A stretch of DNA of 64,000 nucleotides from Apium graveolens. Taxonomy: Eukaryota > Streptophyta > Magnoliopsida > Apiales > Apiaceae. This document shows, piece after piece, positions 45,818 through 58,500 of the stretch. Within the stretch, counting starts at the first letter, position 1. Each line of letters begins with the position of its first letter. The translations under genes were made by a program, and so were the position numbers. Below the pieces are notes generated by a model, which was not told the origin of the DNA, ran no database searches, and was given only the letters and a program-made list of their open reading frames with translations. Location: contig NC_133647.1 in NCBI RefSeq assembly GCF_009905375.1, positions 169,616,275 through 169,680,274 of the forward strand, in the 5' to 3' direction.

Positions 45818-46416
45818 TTGCAAACAAAATTCGAAATTAATTACCAAATAATTTCAAAAATTCATAAAAGTTCAAACATAGATACGTGTAATTGCAAACA
45901 CGGAACACCTATTAGGCCGAAAATTCAAAACCCTAAATCAACCCTAATTTTTGAATATAATTATAGCACTACAAAAATCTAAGAATCAAAGCAAATTCAT
46001 ATACACATATTATTGAATTAATAGGGAGTTAATCGAACAAAACAACCGTTTAATCAAGAAAATAATCATGAATTAGCTTAAATAAAATCACATCAACAAA
46101 AAAAGGATTCAAATTGATAAGAAAAAAAGGGATCGATCACATACCCGTAATTAGGAAGAAGGGATCGATTCAATTTGCTAACCGAGACTTGTTTTGTGTT
46201 TGCTGCATGCGCCCCTTGTTCAATCCCTCAGTCTATCTGTGGTTTGTTTCTGTGTTTTTGTGTTTGAATACGGGGTTTGCTTCTGTGGTTTGCTATGTAA
46301 CTGCAAAAAAACACGACAAACGACCGACATTATATAGGGTCAGTGTGCGAGGGCATTTTGGTAATTACACCGAACTGCTAACATTGTTCGCGGTCTGCCT
46401 CCATATTTTTTATCTT
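45818..46416. other. Region downstream of FAR1-like pseudogene
   Basis: No gene is recognised. A duplicated AAGGGATCGAT(C/T) word lies at about 46127 and 46159. It may be the 3' end of the transposable unit that carried the FAR1-like sequence. Confidence 0.35.
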
Positions 46417-46443
46417 AGCCGTTGGATCAACCATCCAACGGCT
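46417..46443. repeat. 11-bp stem inverted repeat
   Basis: AGCCGTTGGAT and ATCCAACGGCT are exact inverse complements separated by five bases, able to form a stable hairpin. Confidence 0.85.
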
Positions 46444-46468
46444 TAAAAATTGTTGGTTTCACAAAACG

Positions 46469-46492
46469 TCTCTGGCAAACGTTTGCCAGAGA
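46469..46492. repeat. 24-bp perfect palindrome
   Basis: The sequence is its own reverse complement over 24 bases; the core is CTGGCAAACGTTTGCCAG. It lies 26 bp after the hairpin at 46417-46443. Confidence 0.9.
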
Positions 46493-47094
46493 TCGAACCC
46501 CTATTGAGAAATATCTAATTAAACCGAAGTAACGAGTTAAATTTATATACTCTCCTCGATAATATTGTCCAATATATACAATAGAATTTAAATATGTGGT
46601 CAGGACATAGTTTTCAGCATTCTATTTTAAAGATAACTCAATTCTCTTATATTTAAACTAAATTATTTTGTTAATTTAAGGAAATGTTAATTTAAGGAAA
46701 ATTGTGTTCAGGAAAGACCCCTTAAATTTTAGACATTTAAACCAATTATCATTGCCAATATATAAGCTGCAATATTAATTTTTTATGCACTATTAAATCA
46801 TATAATGTTATAATTCTTAAATACATGTATATAATATTATAGGTCATAAACACATGTACTACATTGTCATGCACTATTAAATCATAATATAATGTTATAA
46901 ATCATAAATATATTTATATGTACTATAACTGTGGTATTAGTATTTAAGTGCATTGAATTTCTGCACACATGGCCAAAGTGTGGTGAAAACCTAAGAGCTA
47001 AGTTCCAACTAGATCAAAACATATCTGAAATGTGGTTAAAACCAAAGAGCTACTCCTTCTCTGTCTCTTGGGTTCTTTCCCCATTAGGGACGTA
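46493..47094. other. Intergenic AT-rich sequence
   Basis: It has a short tandem GTTAATTTAAGGAAA pair near 46675 and a duplicated GCACTATTAAATCATA segment near 46787 and 46871. No gene is recognised; a 74-codon frame at 46931-47155 runs into the LTR and is unsupported. Confidence 0.4.
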
Positions 47095-48952
47095 TGTTAG
47101 ATCTAAATATATAATCAAGATTATCTTATGTGATATTTTCAAGGTTACACAATAAGCTGTAATACATGTTTGCTGTAATTCAAACACAAAAATACACGCA
47201 AGCGTACGCGATCACAAGTAGTATAAGATATAAGTCAAGTTCGTTCCCACAGGGACTGGTTTAGTTTAAGTTCAGATTATGCACTTATGCAACAATGTAT
47301 GGTTATCGTTCAATGCTAAGACAAATAACAAATTGAGTTTGATTTAACTAGGAGATTATACTAAATAACATTAACTAAGAGAATTAAAATTGAATTACTT
47401 ATATGAGAATAAACATAGGATTCTAACTTCATTAAATACTTCCTTCAATGTTATGTTCTTTAACCTTGACATGTGATGGTGATGACAACTAATCAAATAA
47501 TACGAAACTAGTATATGCTAACTTTCGTTATATGTATACCCTACTATCAAATATCAACAATTAAGATAGAAGTTGAATAGATACCAATTGTGCTTAGTCC
47601 CAATATGTCTATAAAGATTGAAAATATAATGGTTTAAAAGCAAGTTATCTATCTTGATTACTTACCCACGAATTATACATGTCAATTTATACATAAACCT
47701 ATGCTAGCATGGCAAGTTCTAAACCTCTATATTCACTGTCGTTTCAATAGAGATTAACAAACAATCTTAGATGTTAGCTACGCATCAAAGACGAATAAGC
47801 ACAACCAAACTAGGAAATCATAAATCACCACACACAAAGGATTTAAAACAATTAACTATTGAAATCCATAAATAAATCCGTTAGAACCCCATGACAACGA
47901 TTAGTTCATAATCAAACTCATCGTCACCATGGGTTCCAATAAAACATGATAATAAACAATATAAGAGTACTAGGGTTCAAAGACAAATCGAAAACAAGCA
48001 TCCAAAGTATCAACTATATTGAAGAATACAAAAGTCTTCCTCTCTGTAGCCGTCTTATGCTCTCTAGGTCTTTATATTGCTCTCCCCTGGCTCCTTGTTA
48101 TTAAAAACGAATTATTATTGCCTTTTATATGCTTCTGGATGACCTGGACCCTCAAAATCATCAAATTCAAGTAGAAACAGGATTCTGGTGCAGACATCTG
48201 GTGCGGACGCCCCACACTCCACGTGGGCACGCGCGTTCTCTGACATCTGGCGCGGCCGCCCTGCTCTCCCGTGCGGGTGCGCCGTGCCTCTATACTTTTC
48301 TTCATTTTCTTGCTTCTAATGTAACTTGAGTTCCATCTGTCAGAATTTGGCGATTCAATAGTCCACGTGAAGCTATCGAGATGCTCTTCAACAAGAGAAT
48401 TATCTAAGCTTCCAATTCTGGTCTCTTTTTAGCATATTTCCTTGAGAAGCTCATTTATTCATCCAACTAATGCTTGTAATGCAATAACACAAAAAATACA
48501 TCAAAAATACCAATAACTTGAGTCCAATTCACCAACTTAAGCTTGTAATGAAGCGTTCTAAGTAGATATAAAATCCACTTATTAATACGGAAGTGTACCT
48601 GATTCTATAACGGTAGATTTGAATACAGATATAAATACGGTTTGTGGGACTAGATCTTTCGCAGACTTGATTCGACCTCTAGTTGTATCTCACTCAAACT
48701 GATGAAAATAGAGGAGTAGAGGTTGTGAATTATCTCGGGGACCAAGACCCTATTCTATTCTTTATATAGTAGCCCAATTAACCCTAATTAACTCCTATAG
48801 GATATTATACATTACAAAGGCCATACTGAATACGATGTTATTGGACCTTTATTTTAGATCACTTAATTAGTCCAAATATAAAACAAACATTAAATATAAT
48901 TGTTTTTAATCTGTATACCCATATATTTTGAATATTATAAAATATTTTAACA
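47095..48952 (-). mobile_element. 3' LTR of old copia element 5, split by an insertion
   Basis: On the - strand it starts TGTTAAAATATT at 48952 and ends AGATCTAACA at 47095. Without the inserted solo LTR it is about 435 bp. It matches 53884-54301. The polypurine-like ATGGGAGAT lies next to its start. Confidence 0.8.
47167..48584 (-). mobile_element. Solo LTR (1418 bp) inserted in LTR of element 5
   Basis: Comparison with the uninterrupted LTR at 53884-54301 delimits the insertion. It is flanked by ATACA (47162-47166) and ATACG (48585-48589), a 5-bp duplication with one change. On the - strand it reads TAATAAGTGGATTTTATATC at the start and ends GCAAACA. It contains a CGTTCCCACAGGGAC segment near 47243 that I associate with LTRs of TAT/Athila-like gypsy elements. 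No coding region adjoins it, so it is a solo LTR or a small non-autonomous element. Confidence 0.8.
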
Positions 48953-51600
48953 ATCTCCCATTTGGGATACAAATTATTCCAAGCAACAATTATATTCAAT
49001 AACTTTAGGTGCGTAAAAATTGTTTATTCATTCAAAACATCTTCCTTAGTCAATATGGTACATCTCATATATTTACATGAAACCAAAGTGACTTTCGTCA
49101 CATTTTCGTAACTCGATCCTCAATGATCAACACATAAAATACATTCAATGACATAGATCAAATATGGATATGTAACTGGAAATTACATGCAATGTGATCT
49201 CAATCATGCCTTTTTTCAATTGGTCCTTAATACTTTAGTGAGATCAATCTTTATACTTTCAATTTTAGTCAAAACCATAATTGAAAGATAAAACTAATTT
49301 AGATGTAATAGAGAAAAAAAAAACTTAACTTCATTCTGCAAAAACTTAAAACACATAATGCATCGTAATAATATCAAATAAAATTGAGTATCGAATATAA
49401 GAACAAAACAAAAATCCCACTAAAACTGATAATCCTCTAACGAGGAAACACCCATTTGAGCAGTATGCCCAAGGAAACTTTAGGTGTCAAAACTTTAGTA
49501 AATGGGTCTGCTGGCATAAAATTTGTCTTTCTATACTCAATAAACACTACTCAAATTTGTAATATCTCTAAGATAACTAGATATTTAATGTCTACATATT
49601 TAGACATAATAAACATAACCATAAGTAGATTTGTTATATTTATGCAATCAGAAAAATCAAAATTCGGAATACCTTATGATCTCCAAAATATTCTGATTTC
49701 CGATAAACGAGCAAACAATATTTTTGTTCCTTTCAAGTACCACATAACCCGTTAAATTGCAATCCAATGTTTCATTCCGGGTTTACTTGAATATATGCGT
49801 AACATACCCACAATGAATGTCAAATCCGGAAGGGTACTAACCTGAATATACATAAGACTCCAATAGCTGAAACATAGGAATGTTCTGCATCTTCTTTCCT
49901 TCAACATCATTCTTAGGGCACTATTTGAGACAAACTTATCTCATTTATCAACGTGAGTATTTATTTGTGCAAAATCTTTCATGTCAAATTTAGCAAGAAC
50001 CTTACAGCTCTTTTGTGATAACCCAGGGATACCTTGTTGTATCTTAATTCTTAATACAAAAGAAGCTTCACCAAGATCCTTCATCTCAAACTAATTTGTA
50101 AGAAAACTCTTGGTTTTGTGCAAGAAGCTATATCATCGATATAAAGCACCAGGAATATAAATTTACTCCCACTGAACTTATGATATATGCAGTTTCCAAT
50201 AACATTTGACTCAATACCGTATGAGACACTAATTTGATGAAATTCGCGATTCCACATACGAGAAATGGGGACTTCTTGTCTTTATAGTCATTGACTTCTT
50301 TTTGAGTAAAACCCTTTGTGATTAAACGCGCTTTATATCTTTCAATGTTGCCCTTTGAATCCTTTTTTATTTTGAAATATCCATTTAAAACCAATCAATT
50401 TCGCACCTTAAGACAACTTGACAAGATCTCTAATGTCATTGTCCTTCATGAATTTTATCTCATCATTCATGGCTTCAATTAACTTTTGACTATTAGCACT
50501 TCGTTTGGCTTGTTGGAAGTTGATTGGGTCATTTTCCATTATGCCTATGTCAAACTCATGCTCTTTAAAAAATACAATATAATCATCCCGAATTGCACTT
50601 CTCCTGTCTCTAGTGGATATCCTAAGTGGCACTTCCTATTGAGGTTGTTGAGTTTGCTCTTCTTGTATATAATCCTGATTTTGAGTAGGAAATTGTATAG
50701 GTATGCCCACATTATTTTTTTAAACTATATGAGGTAAAGAAATTGATTCTTCCTCAAAGACAACATCCCTAACTTTATCTTACTCTCAAACTCAACATCC
50801 TCAAGAAATCTAGCATTTCCCCTTTTGAAAAAGGACTTTGTCAAAGGATCATAGAACTTGAAACCCTTTATTTTCTCAGGATACCCAACAAAATAGTAAC
50901 TAACAGGTGTTGAGCTACTCAGTATGTACGCTGCAGTCTTAAGTGCATCTCCCTAAAGTGTGATTCAGGTAAAGAAAAGTGACTAATCATACTTCTTACC
51001 ATGACCTTAAGCATTCTTTTTTGTCTTTCAACAACACCATTCATGCATGGTTGCCCATGCATAGTGTATTGTGGAACAATTCCGTATTCCTTTAGGAATT
51101 TAGCAAAAGGTCCAGGATGTTGTTCACCGGATCCATTACATCGACTATAGTATTCACCACCAGGATTAAAACTGACATCTTTAATCTTATCACGAAAGCC
51201 GAAAAATTTAAACACATCCAAAGACTATGACTTTCATGCACTAAATATACGTACCCATATCGAGAATAGTCGTCTATAAAAGTGATAAAATACTGTTGCA
51301 CATTCCAAGAAACCGTAGGGATTGGACCACATATACCAGTATGTATCAACTGTAAGACATTTGTATTCATGTTGGCACTTAATTTCCTTATGTTTGTATG
51401 TTTACCTTTAATACACTCAATATATACATTAATGTTTGAATAATCAAGAGATTCAAGTATTCCATGTACACAAGTTTCTCTAGTCTCCCTTTAAAGATGT
51501 GTCCAAAACACTTATGTCGTAACATAACATAATTCTCTCTCGATAATTTTTTATTTTGTACCTCTTGATGTTATTTGCAAGGTTTCATTAGATAAAGCAA
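48953..51600 (-). pseudogene. Ty1/copia pol of element 5, heavily decayed
   Basis: On the - strand, high to low: an integrase core with HTGICGPIPTVSWN and FITFIDDYSRYGYVYLVHES (about 51340-51200), GEYYSRCNGSGEQHPGPFAK (about 51170-51110) and GIVPQYTMHGQPCMNGVVE, then the pre-reverse transcriptase linker and reverse transcriptase start with DDYIVFFKEHEFDIGIMEND and MNDEIKFMKDND (50630-50420) and KKDSKGNIERYKARLITKGF (about 50370-50300). The RNase H side is eroded, with a recognisable remnant near 49450-49560. Stops and frameshifts abound, consistent with an old insertion. Confidence 0.8.
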
Positions 51601-52520
51601 TTATATTCAACATATACAAATTATCAATTAAATAATCAGTCGCAACTAAAGAAGAATTAAGAAATAGACTAAATTTATTATCTCAAAATGAACAAGAGTA
51701 ATCATATTTATCCAAAACAGAAATATAAACCAAATTCCGTTTAAATGACGGTACTACATAAGTCTTTCTTAATTCAATAAATTGACCAGCATCAAAAGAT
51801 AATCTAAAAGTGCCAATGGCTTCAAATGGAACTGCATTGCCCTCACCTAAATAGATGAATCTTTCAGCATCACTTAGTTTCCGGCTCCAAATGCAACCCG
51901 TTCTTTATACGCCATCTGACGTACTTAGGACAGTCCTTTTTCACATGCTCATATTTCTTACAAAAAAATAAGTAACATGAGCACTTTCAGTCTTATCACG
52001 CTTCAACCTATCTTCCTCTTGCACAAAATGTGAGATGAGCTCATTAAGAGTCCATTTATCCTTTTAAGTATTATAACTCACTATAATTTGATCATATTGT
52101 GTAAGAAGAGATGAGTACCAAATGCACTAGCAAGTCATCGGATAAGTCAAGTTTTAGTCCCTTAAGTTTTGAAGCGATGTTAGACATCTCCATAATGTAC
52201 TCCCAGATATTTCCTTTAGCTTTATATCTCATCTGAACAAGATCAGCTTAAAGCTTACTTGTCTCAGCCCTTTCGTTTTTTGTAAAATGCTTTTCAAGCT
52301 CATCAATGGAATCTTTTACAGATACCTCATCAGAGTCATCAGACATACTGCCCCTGAATGCTTCAGAAAGACTGTGCTTTATCATCATTAGACTTAAGCA
52401 ATTAGAACATTCCCACTTCTCAAAGTTCAATTCATTACTAGCTGAACTTTCATCCATAAGAGAAGCATGTTACTCTTTCCTTATAGCATAGTTTAAACCC
52501 ATGCATCGTTCTCTTTCCAG
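51601..52520 (-). pseudogene. Ty1/copia protease/gag of element 5, remnants
   Basis: A gag-like helical stretch (ELNFEKWECSNCLSLMMIKH, 52440-52370; SIDELEKHFTKNERAETSKL, about 52310-52250) lies on the - strand. An ECPK-type zinc-knuckle remnant may be near 51900-51960. The frame is broken in several places. Confidence 0.6.
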
Positions 52521-53883
52521 CTTTTAATTTTGTGTCGTTAAGCACGAGAATGAAGTTCATGCTGACAGTTATATTAGCAACAGATGCATTAATTAACTAG
52601 CATTTAAGAACAAAAAATATACTCGCATAAGATAAAATTCATATCACTTGCATACATAATAACAAAAAAACATGAATTAAATAAAACTATAGTATGTGTG
52701 TGGGCCCATTTAACAAGATACCTAACACGACACTAATATTTAGTCTTTGGACAGAAATATTAACTCATAGGTAGTACTCTATATGCAGAAATCAAATATT
52801 AATAATAAATTCGGTCAAGCAAAAAACATTCATTTGGGCCGGTTAGTTAGTCACATGATTTTTTTATAATTATTACATATTTATTCCCGCACGTATATTC
52901 ATTATTTGGCCATAAATAACCTTCATTTGGGCCGATTATTCAACGCATAAATAATAAATATACACATCCGAATATTTCAAAAATAAACATAAATATCACT
53001 TTCTCAATATTTTGCTTCAAATCACTTATTCACGAAATAAAATGATAAGATATAATTTATATTTCTCTAAAAATAATATGCCCAAATCTGTATATTGTGA
53101 AAATTATTAAAATAAGCATCTAATATTTAATATTTTACAACCCAAATTTCATCATGCGAATTAAATAAAAATATGAATTAATGTGAAATCTGAAATATTT
53201 ATATTCAGGAAGAAAAAATATCCAAAAACTGGATTACATCGAGACACTAGTAGCTCGCCACTGGATTTAACCATTATTATACATGATATTAAGCACATTA
53301 TACATGCATTCGAGGTGAGTTGCATAATAAAAATTAGGTAAGCCCGAGTTGCAAATATGTCTGTATTTTCGATTATGCAGTAACCATATGTTTTTTAAAA
53401 AAACACAAAAACTAGAACAACCAAAATAATCAATAAGGACATTAACAAAACACATGATTACAACCTAATAAAAAACTTGTGAGTTCATGTTTAATTTTTA
53501 CGTAAAATTTACATAAACCAATTGACTAATTCAAAAAAAATGGTCATGTATGTTATTGAAATATATAAACAATGTATACAAAAAAACTTTGCCAATTCAC
53601 ACATACTAATTGCATGGCCGCATCAAATTTAATCATGTATGTGTATGTACTAATAACCAGAAAATAAGACATTATTTATATAGTTTTATTAAACCAACTT
53701 ACTTTCGCATATATAATAAACAATACATTCCAAAAAATGTAAAAGTTAATTTCATGCCGTAGATAAATAAAAAACAGAAAATTACATGAGCATACACCTC
53801 TATATTTAATCGGAACAAAACAATCATATAATAATAACATGATCAACCTTAATCATTCGACATAAGATAGGCTCGTGTACGAC
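52521..53883 (-). other. 5' leader of element 5
   Basis: This is very AT-rich noncoding sequence between gag and the 5' LTR. CATTTGGGCCG occurs twice (about 52831 and 52932). I could not find a clear tRNA-Met PBS next to the LTR. Confidence 0.5.
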
Positions 53884-54301
53884 TTTTAGATCTAAAAATA
53901 AAATCAAGTTCATCTTATGCGATATTATCAAGGTTACACAGAAGCCGTAATACGGAAGCGTACATGATTCCATAGCGGTAGATTTGAATACGGATATGAA
54001 TACAGATTGTGGGACTTGATATTTCGGAGACTTGATTCGGCCTCTAGTTGTATCTCACTCAAACTGATGGAAATATAGGAGTATTGGTTCTGAATTGTCT
54101 CGGGGACCAAGACCCTATTATGTTCTTTATATATTTGCCCAATTAGACCCCATTAACCCTAATCAGACTCATATTGGGTATTACACATTACAGAGCCCAT
54201 ACCGAATACGATGTTATTGAACCTTTTATTTTAGACCACTTAATTAGTCCAAATATACAACATACATTAAATATAATTGCCTTTAATTTGCAAGCCCATA
54301 T
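53884..54301 (-). mobile_element. 5' LTR of copia element 5, truncated
   Basis: It matches the uninterrupted parts of 47095-48952 almost throughout. Its upper end is cut at 54301 by the LTR of element 4, about 35 bp before the expected terminus. Confidence 0.8.
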
Positions 54302-55337
54302 TGTTATTCCCAAACAATCTAACAAAGAATTATAGAAAGAGGGGGTTGAATATAATTCTGGCTTCTTTTAAATTTTAAGAACTGTTCTCCCTTGAATATA
54401 TAACTGTGTTTGATTTAGCTAAGGTGCGGAATAAAAGTATTGAAGAAATCAAACACAAAGTAATCAAATACAAGTATTTATAAACTTTCTGGTGGATTGA
54501 ACTTTTCCACCAGAGATATTTATAAGATCGAGAACTCCGTGTTACAAAGATTATACACAGCTGCTTACAAGTAGAACTACAAACTACAGAGAAATTCTTT
54601 AAAATTTTGCTTTATCTATTTCTCTAGTTGAATGTTTTCTTGCTTGATTGAATCGTTGTTTTTCTACTTGCTACTCTTGGTTTATATATCACCAAGTTAC
54701 ATGATAAAAATACAAACAAATAAGACACAATATTTCTTAGTCTAATTTCATGCTTCTTCATTTCTCTATCCAGTATCTTTGAATATCTTCAGGTTAGCAT
54801 GGAAATAAAAATGCTTCTTTGTTCTTTAAAACCTATAAATAAGCTGCCACATTCCATTTGCATACAATCAACTCCTGTGACTGTCAAGTCACTACCAACT
54901 GTTTTTGAATTTGACCATCTGTTGAAACTCTGTTAGATCATTCGTTGAAACTTTGTTGGATCATCCTTTGAGAGTCTGGTTGAAAATATGTTGAAGTTTT
55001 AGTTGATCATCCGTTGAAACCTTATGGAACATCCGTTGAGAGCGTCTTCATAGCAGTTGACTCTATTTCACTTATACAAGATTGCAAGGCATCTAATATT
55101 TATATTTAGCCAACCTATCTTGCATATCAATCTAGTAGTCAAATGAAACATTCTATAACATCTAGTTCTCTAAGGCATTATAGTATGCAGAAATGTGCTA
55201 CTAAACTTATTAATACATAAGCTACCCTTTCAACGGATGTTAAAGTGATCATCCTTTGAAAGCTACAAAATCACTAAATTGATTCTACTAATGTGTTTTG
55301 TTTAACTTATCATCAAGTACACAACATATTCCTAACA
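54302..55337 (-). mobile_element. 3' LTR of copia element 4 (same family as element 3)
   Basis: On the - strand it starts TGTTAGGAAT at 55337 and ends GGGAATAACA at 54302 (1036 bp). The TATA dyad is at 54676-54696. A degenerate form of the 23-bp array is at about 54910-55045. A polypurine tract adjoins it at 55339-55352. Confidence 0.9.
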
Positions 55338-55541
55338 ATCTCACCCAAATTATGTCTACTAGAATTGTAGGCATAAATTAAGAGAAACTTGATGATAACA
55401 AAACACTCAATGAATAAAGATTAATTTCTAGTAGATAAAATTAATAAGTGCCGCAATTTATTGAAAATTATGTAGAGGAAGGTTTACATAGAATCTCACG
55501 GGCCATTTTCAAGGTGCTCCTCTAGACTGAGCAATTTTGAC

Positions 55542-58500
55542 TTATTTCCTTGACTGTCTAAACTTTTTTCCCAATTTCTCATTATTTTCTTCAATCTGGT
55601 GTTGAAGTTGCCTGTATAATTCAGATTCATCTTTATTTATCTGATCCAGCTTTTCTTGCATCACTGTGAGAGTTTCATTGCTTGAGATTTTTAGCTGATC
55701 TTCCAATCTGAAGAATCTTCTGATGTATTTCTCATCCTTGAACTCCATCAACCAGTATGGCCTCAAATGCACTCTATTTCATGTGTATGGAATTGTTAGG
55801 ACTCTTGAGAGTGCATTTGGGTTTCTTCTGCTGTTCATTATCTCCTCAATTTTATTCAGCACTAACTTTTTGGCAACTATGTTGAACCCAAAATTCTTCT
55901 TTATTGAGGAGAAAATTTTCACCAGAACAGAATAGCCTTCATTGAGAATTCTATGAAGAGGCCAAGTTAGCTCTTTTCCACCCTTATACCTGAAGACCAA
56001 TCTCTCTGGAAGATGCTTGTAAGCATCAATAGCTTTAACTTCTTCTAGCTCATCCAAATAGAGATTTATGTCTGAAAATTCTTTAATATCACAAATAAAG
56101 AGTTGATCTCCCTTGTTGATAGTTGTTTTGGGTTTGGCTAAGGCTCTAGATTGAAGTCTGACAGGCTTGACCTTCTTGATTTCTCTTTTCTTTGTTTTTG
56201 TTGGTTTGGTTTGGATAAGAATGTTTAGATCAGGAAAAGGAAGACTGTCCCAATCTATAGGTTCATCCTTGGGAACTATGGGTTCACCATGAAAGTTCAT
56301 GTCAGGATAAACCTTGAATTCAGCCTGATCCATTGTTGGTATGGCTGGTTGACTTGAAGTAGTAGATTGGGTAGGCATGAACTCTTTCTTATCTTCATTA
56401 AAATCCAGCATCCTCTTTCGTTTGTATTGTATCTTGGTTTCTTTTTCTGCTTTGGTTCTTCTTGCTTTTCTTGCTTTTTTTCATTAACTGGCTCAGCTAT
56501 CACAGTGGGCATTTTAGATACTGTAGTTGCAGGCTTCTTAGCCTGGTTTTTGGCATCTAAGGCAGTTTGCCTTTGTTGTTGCTTGAGCCTCACCTTTTCT
56601 TCTTTCTTAGCTTCTGCAAACTGTGGATGTCCATCCACCACACAGATCATTTTGCCATTCCTGTAAATTTTAGCAATTCTTTTCTTCAGGACTGAGTCTC
56701 TGGGATCTTTGAAGAAATCAATAGATCTATAAAGCAGCTTCTTTTCATCAGTATTGGGGGTTTCATAAACTAGGTCTAATGGATTTTTATCTGAATTCTT
56801 TGGATAATTTCTCTTAGCTGAAAAATCACATTGGCATTTGGAGATTTTATTACTGAGGGTTGACTCCTTTCCATGTTCCATAAGCTCATGTCATTGGTTG
56901 AAATTGGTCTCAATTAAGAGAAATGAGAGAAGGCTTTGTATTGTTTCTCAATTGGACCAAATATCTTCTTGATGTTCTCATCAAGCTTCTTCCATTTCTC
57001 TTTCATCTCTAGCTCAACTACTGCTATTTTGATCAAGTCAATGATGTCAAGGATCGGTGGCTTGGGAAAAGTAATTGCTGGAATAATCACTTTACTGACT
57101 TGTATGTTGTGCACTTTCTCCCCCTCACTAACTGACTCCCCTGATTAACTGGAATGGTAGGATCTTTCTTCCCCTTTCTGTTAGCATCAAGTTGAGCAGA
57201 GTTTGAGGTTTGTGCAGCCACCAATTTTTGATGAAACAGAGTCTGTTGAGCTTGATGGAGTTGGATTTTGGTGATAGAGGTTTCTAGGATTTTCAGCCTT
57301 GTGTCCAAAGAATCAGCCTTTTTACCGAGATCAGAATCTTTCCTGAGTTGTCTGTTTACATCTCTCATTATTGTGTCAGGAAGAAAATATTCCAATCTTT
57401 CATTGATGTCCTTCTTGACTTGTCTAATTTCTATCTTGAACTTAGACACATCTTGATTTTGCTTGAGAAATTGGATTTTGTGCAAGTGAAGAGACTCAAG
57501 GTGTGCTTAAAGAAGACTCTTGGTGTTTGCATCTGTAGTAGCTTGAAGAGCTGTCTGAGTCTGGTGGATGATGTGAAAGAGAGTTGATTTGAAGTGATGC
57601 TCACTGCATTCTTTGCTAAACATCCATGATGGAGTGTTTGTGCTTAAGCTAAGCCCTGTTTCTCCCCCTATGTCCATGAAATCTCCTTCATCATCCTCAC
57701 CATCATCCCCAAAATTGTCTCCAGAACCACTAGTTGGATATTCAAAATCATCACCGGCTGTGGAGGGCATGCCAGTGATTGCATCCTTGGCCCTCTGCAT
57801 TGAAGCTATTGTGCGCACCAAGTTGAGAATTCTCTCAGCAGCCTCATTGTCCTGTTCAGCCAAAGTTTGATAAGCTGGAACAAGGTGAGTAAATGCCTCG
57901 GCTTCATAAGAAATAGAATCTAAGATAGCTTAATATTCTTGCTGAAATGGCTGTTTCTTTTCAGCCTCATTGACATCCCTTAACTCACTAACAATGGGCT
58001 CTTCCCATTCTTCAGTATATGCCTTTCTCTCATTTTCTCTTTTTTCTTGCATCAAGGGCTCCCCTTGGCTTCCCACTCTCACACCCTTACCTTCACCATC
58101 TAAGGCGGGACTCCACTCACTCACTTTTTCCAAGCTGGAAGAAATAGGTTGCATAGTTTCACTATTTTCCTCTCCTTTTGCCTGAGAGCAACTCAGCCTC
58201 TCACTTTGTTCACTCCCTTCCCTCAATCATAGGAGTGATTGTACAACTACTAAATCATCTGCACTTGTAACAATAGTTGAGATTTCAAGTGGTGTAGTGA
58301 AAGTCAACGGATGAGAAACATCCGTCGAGGTAGTAGTTGAGAGTTTCAACGGATGACTGCTGTAAAGCACATCCGTCGAGATACAATCACTAGTCAACGG
58401 ATGAAGAATATTCGTCGAGACAGTAGAAATGACAGAGTTTGGAGTAAAAACTACTGTAGAATCTGTGGTGATTGATTTAAGATTTGGCACAGATTTCTCA

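Noticed and set aside
46931..47155. 74-codon + strand frame
   Set aside because: Crosses the boundary into the LTR of element 5, so it cannot be an ancestral gene.
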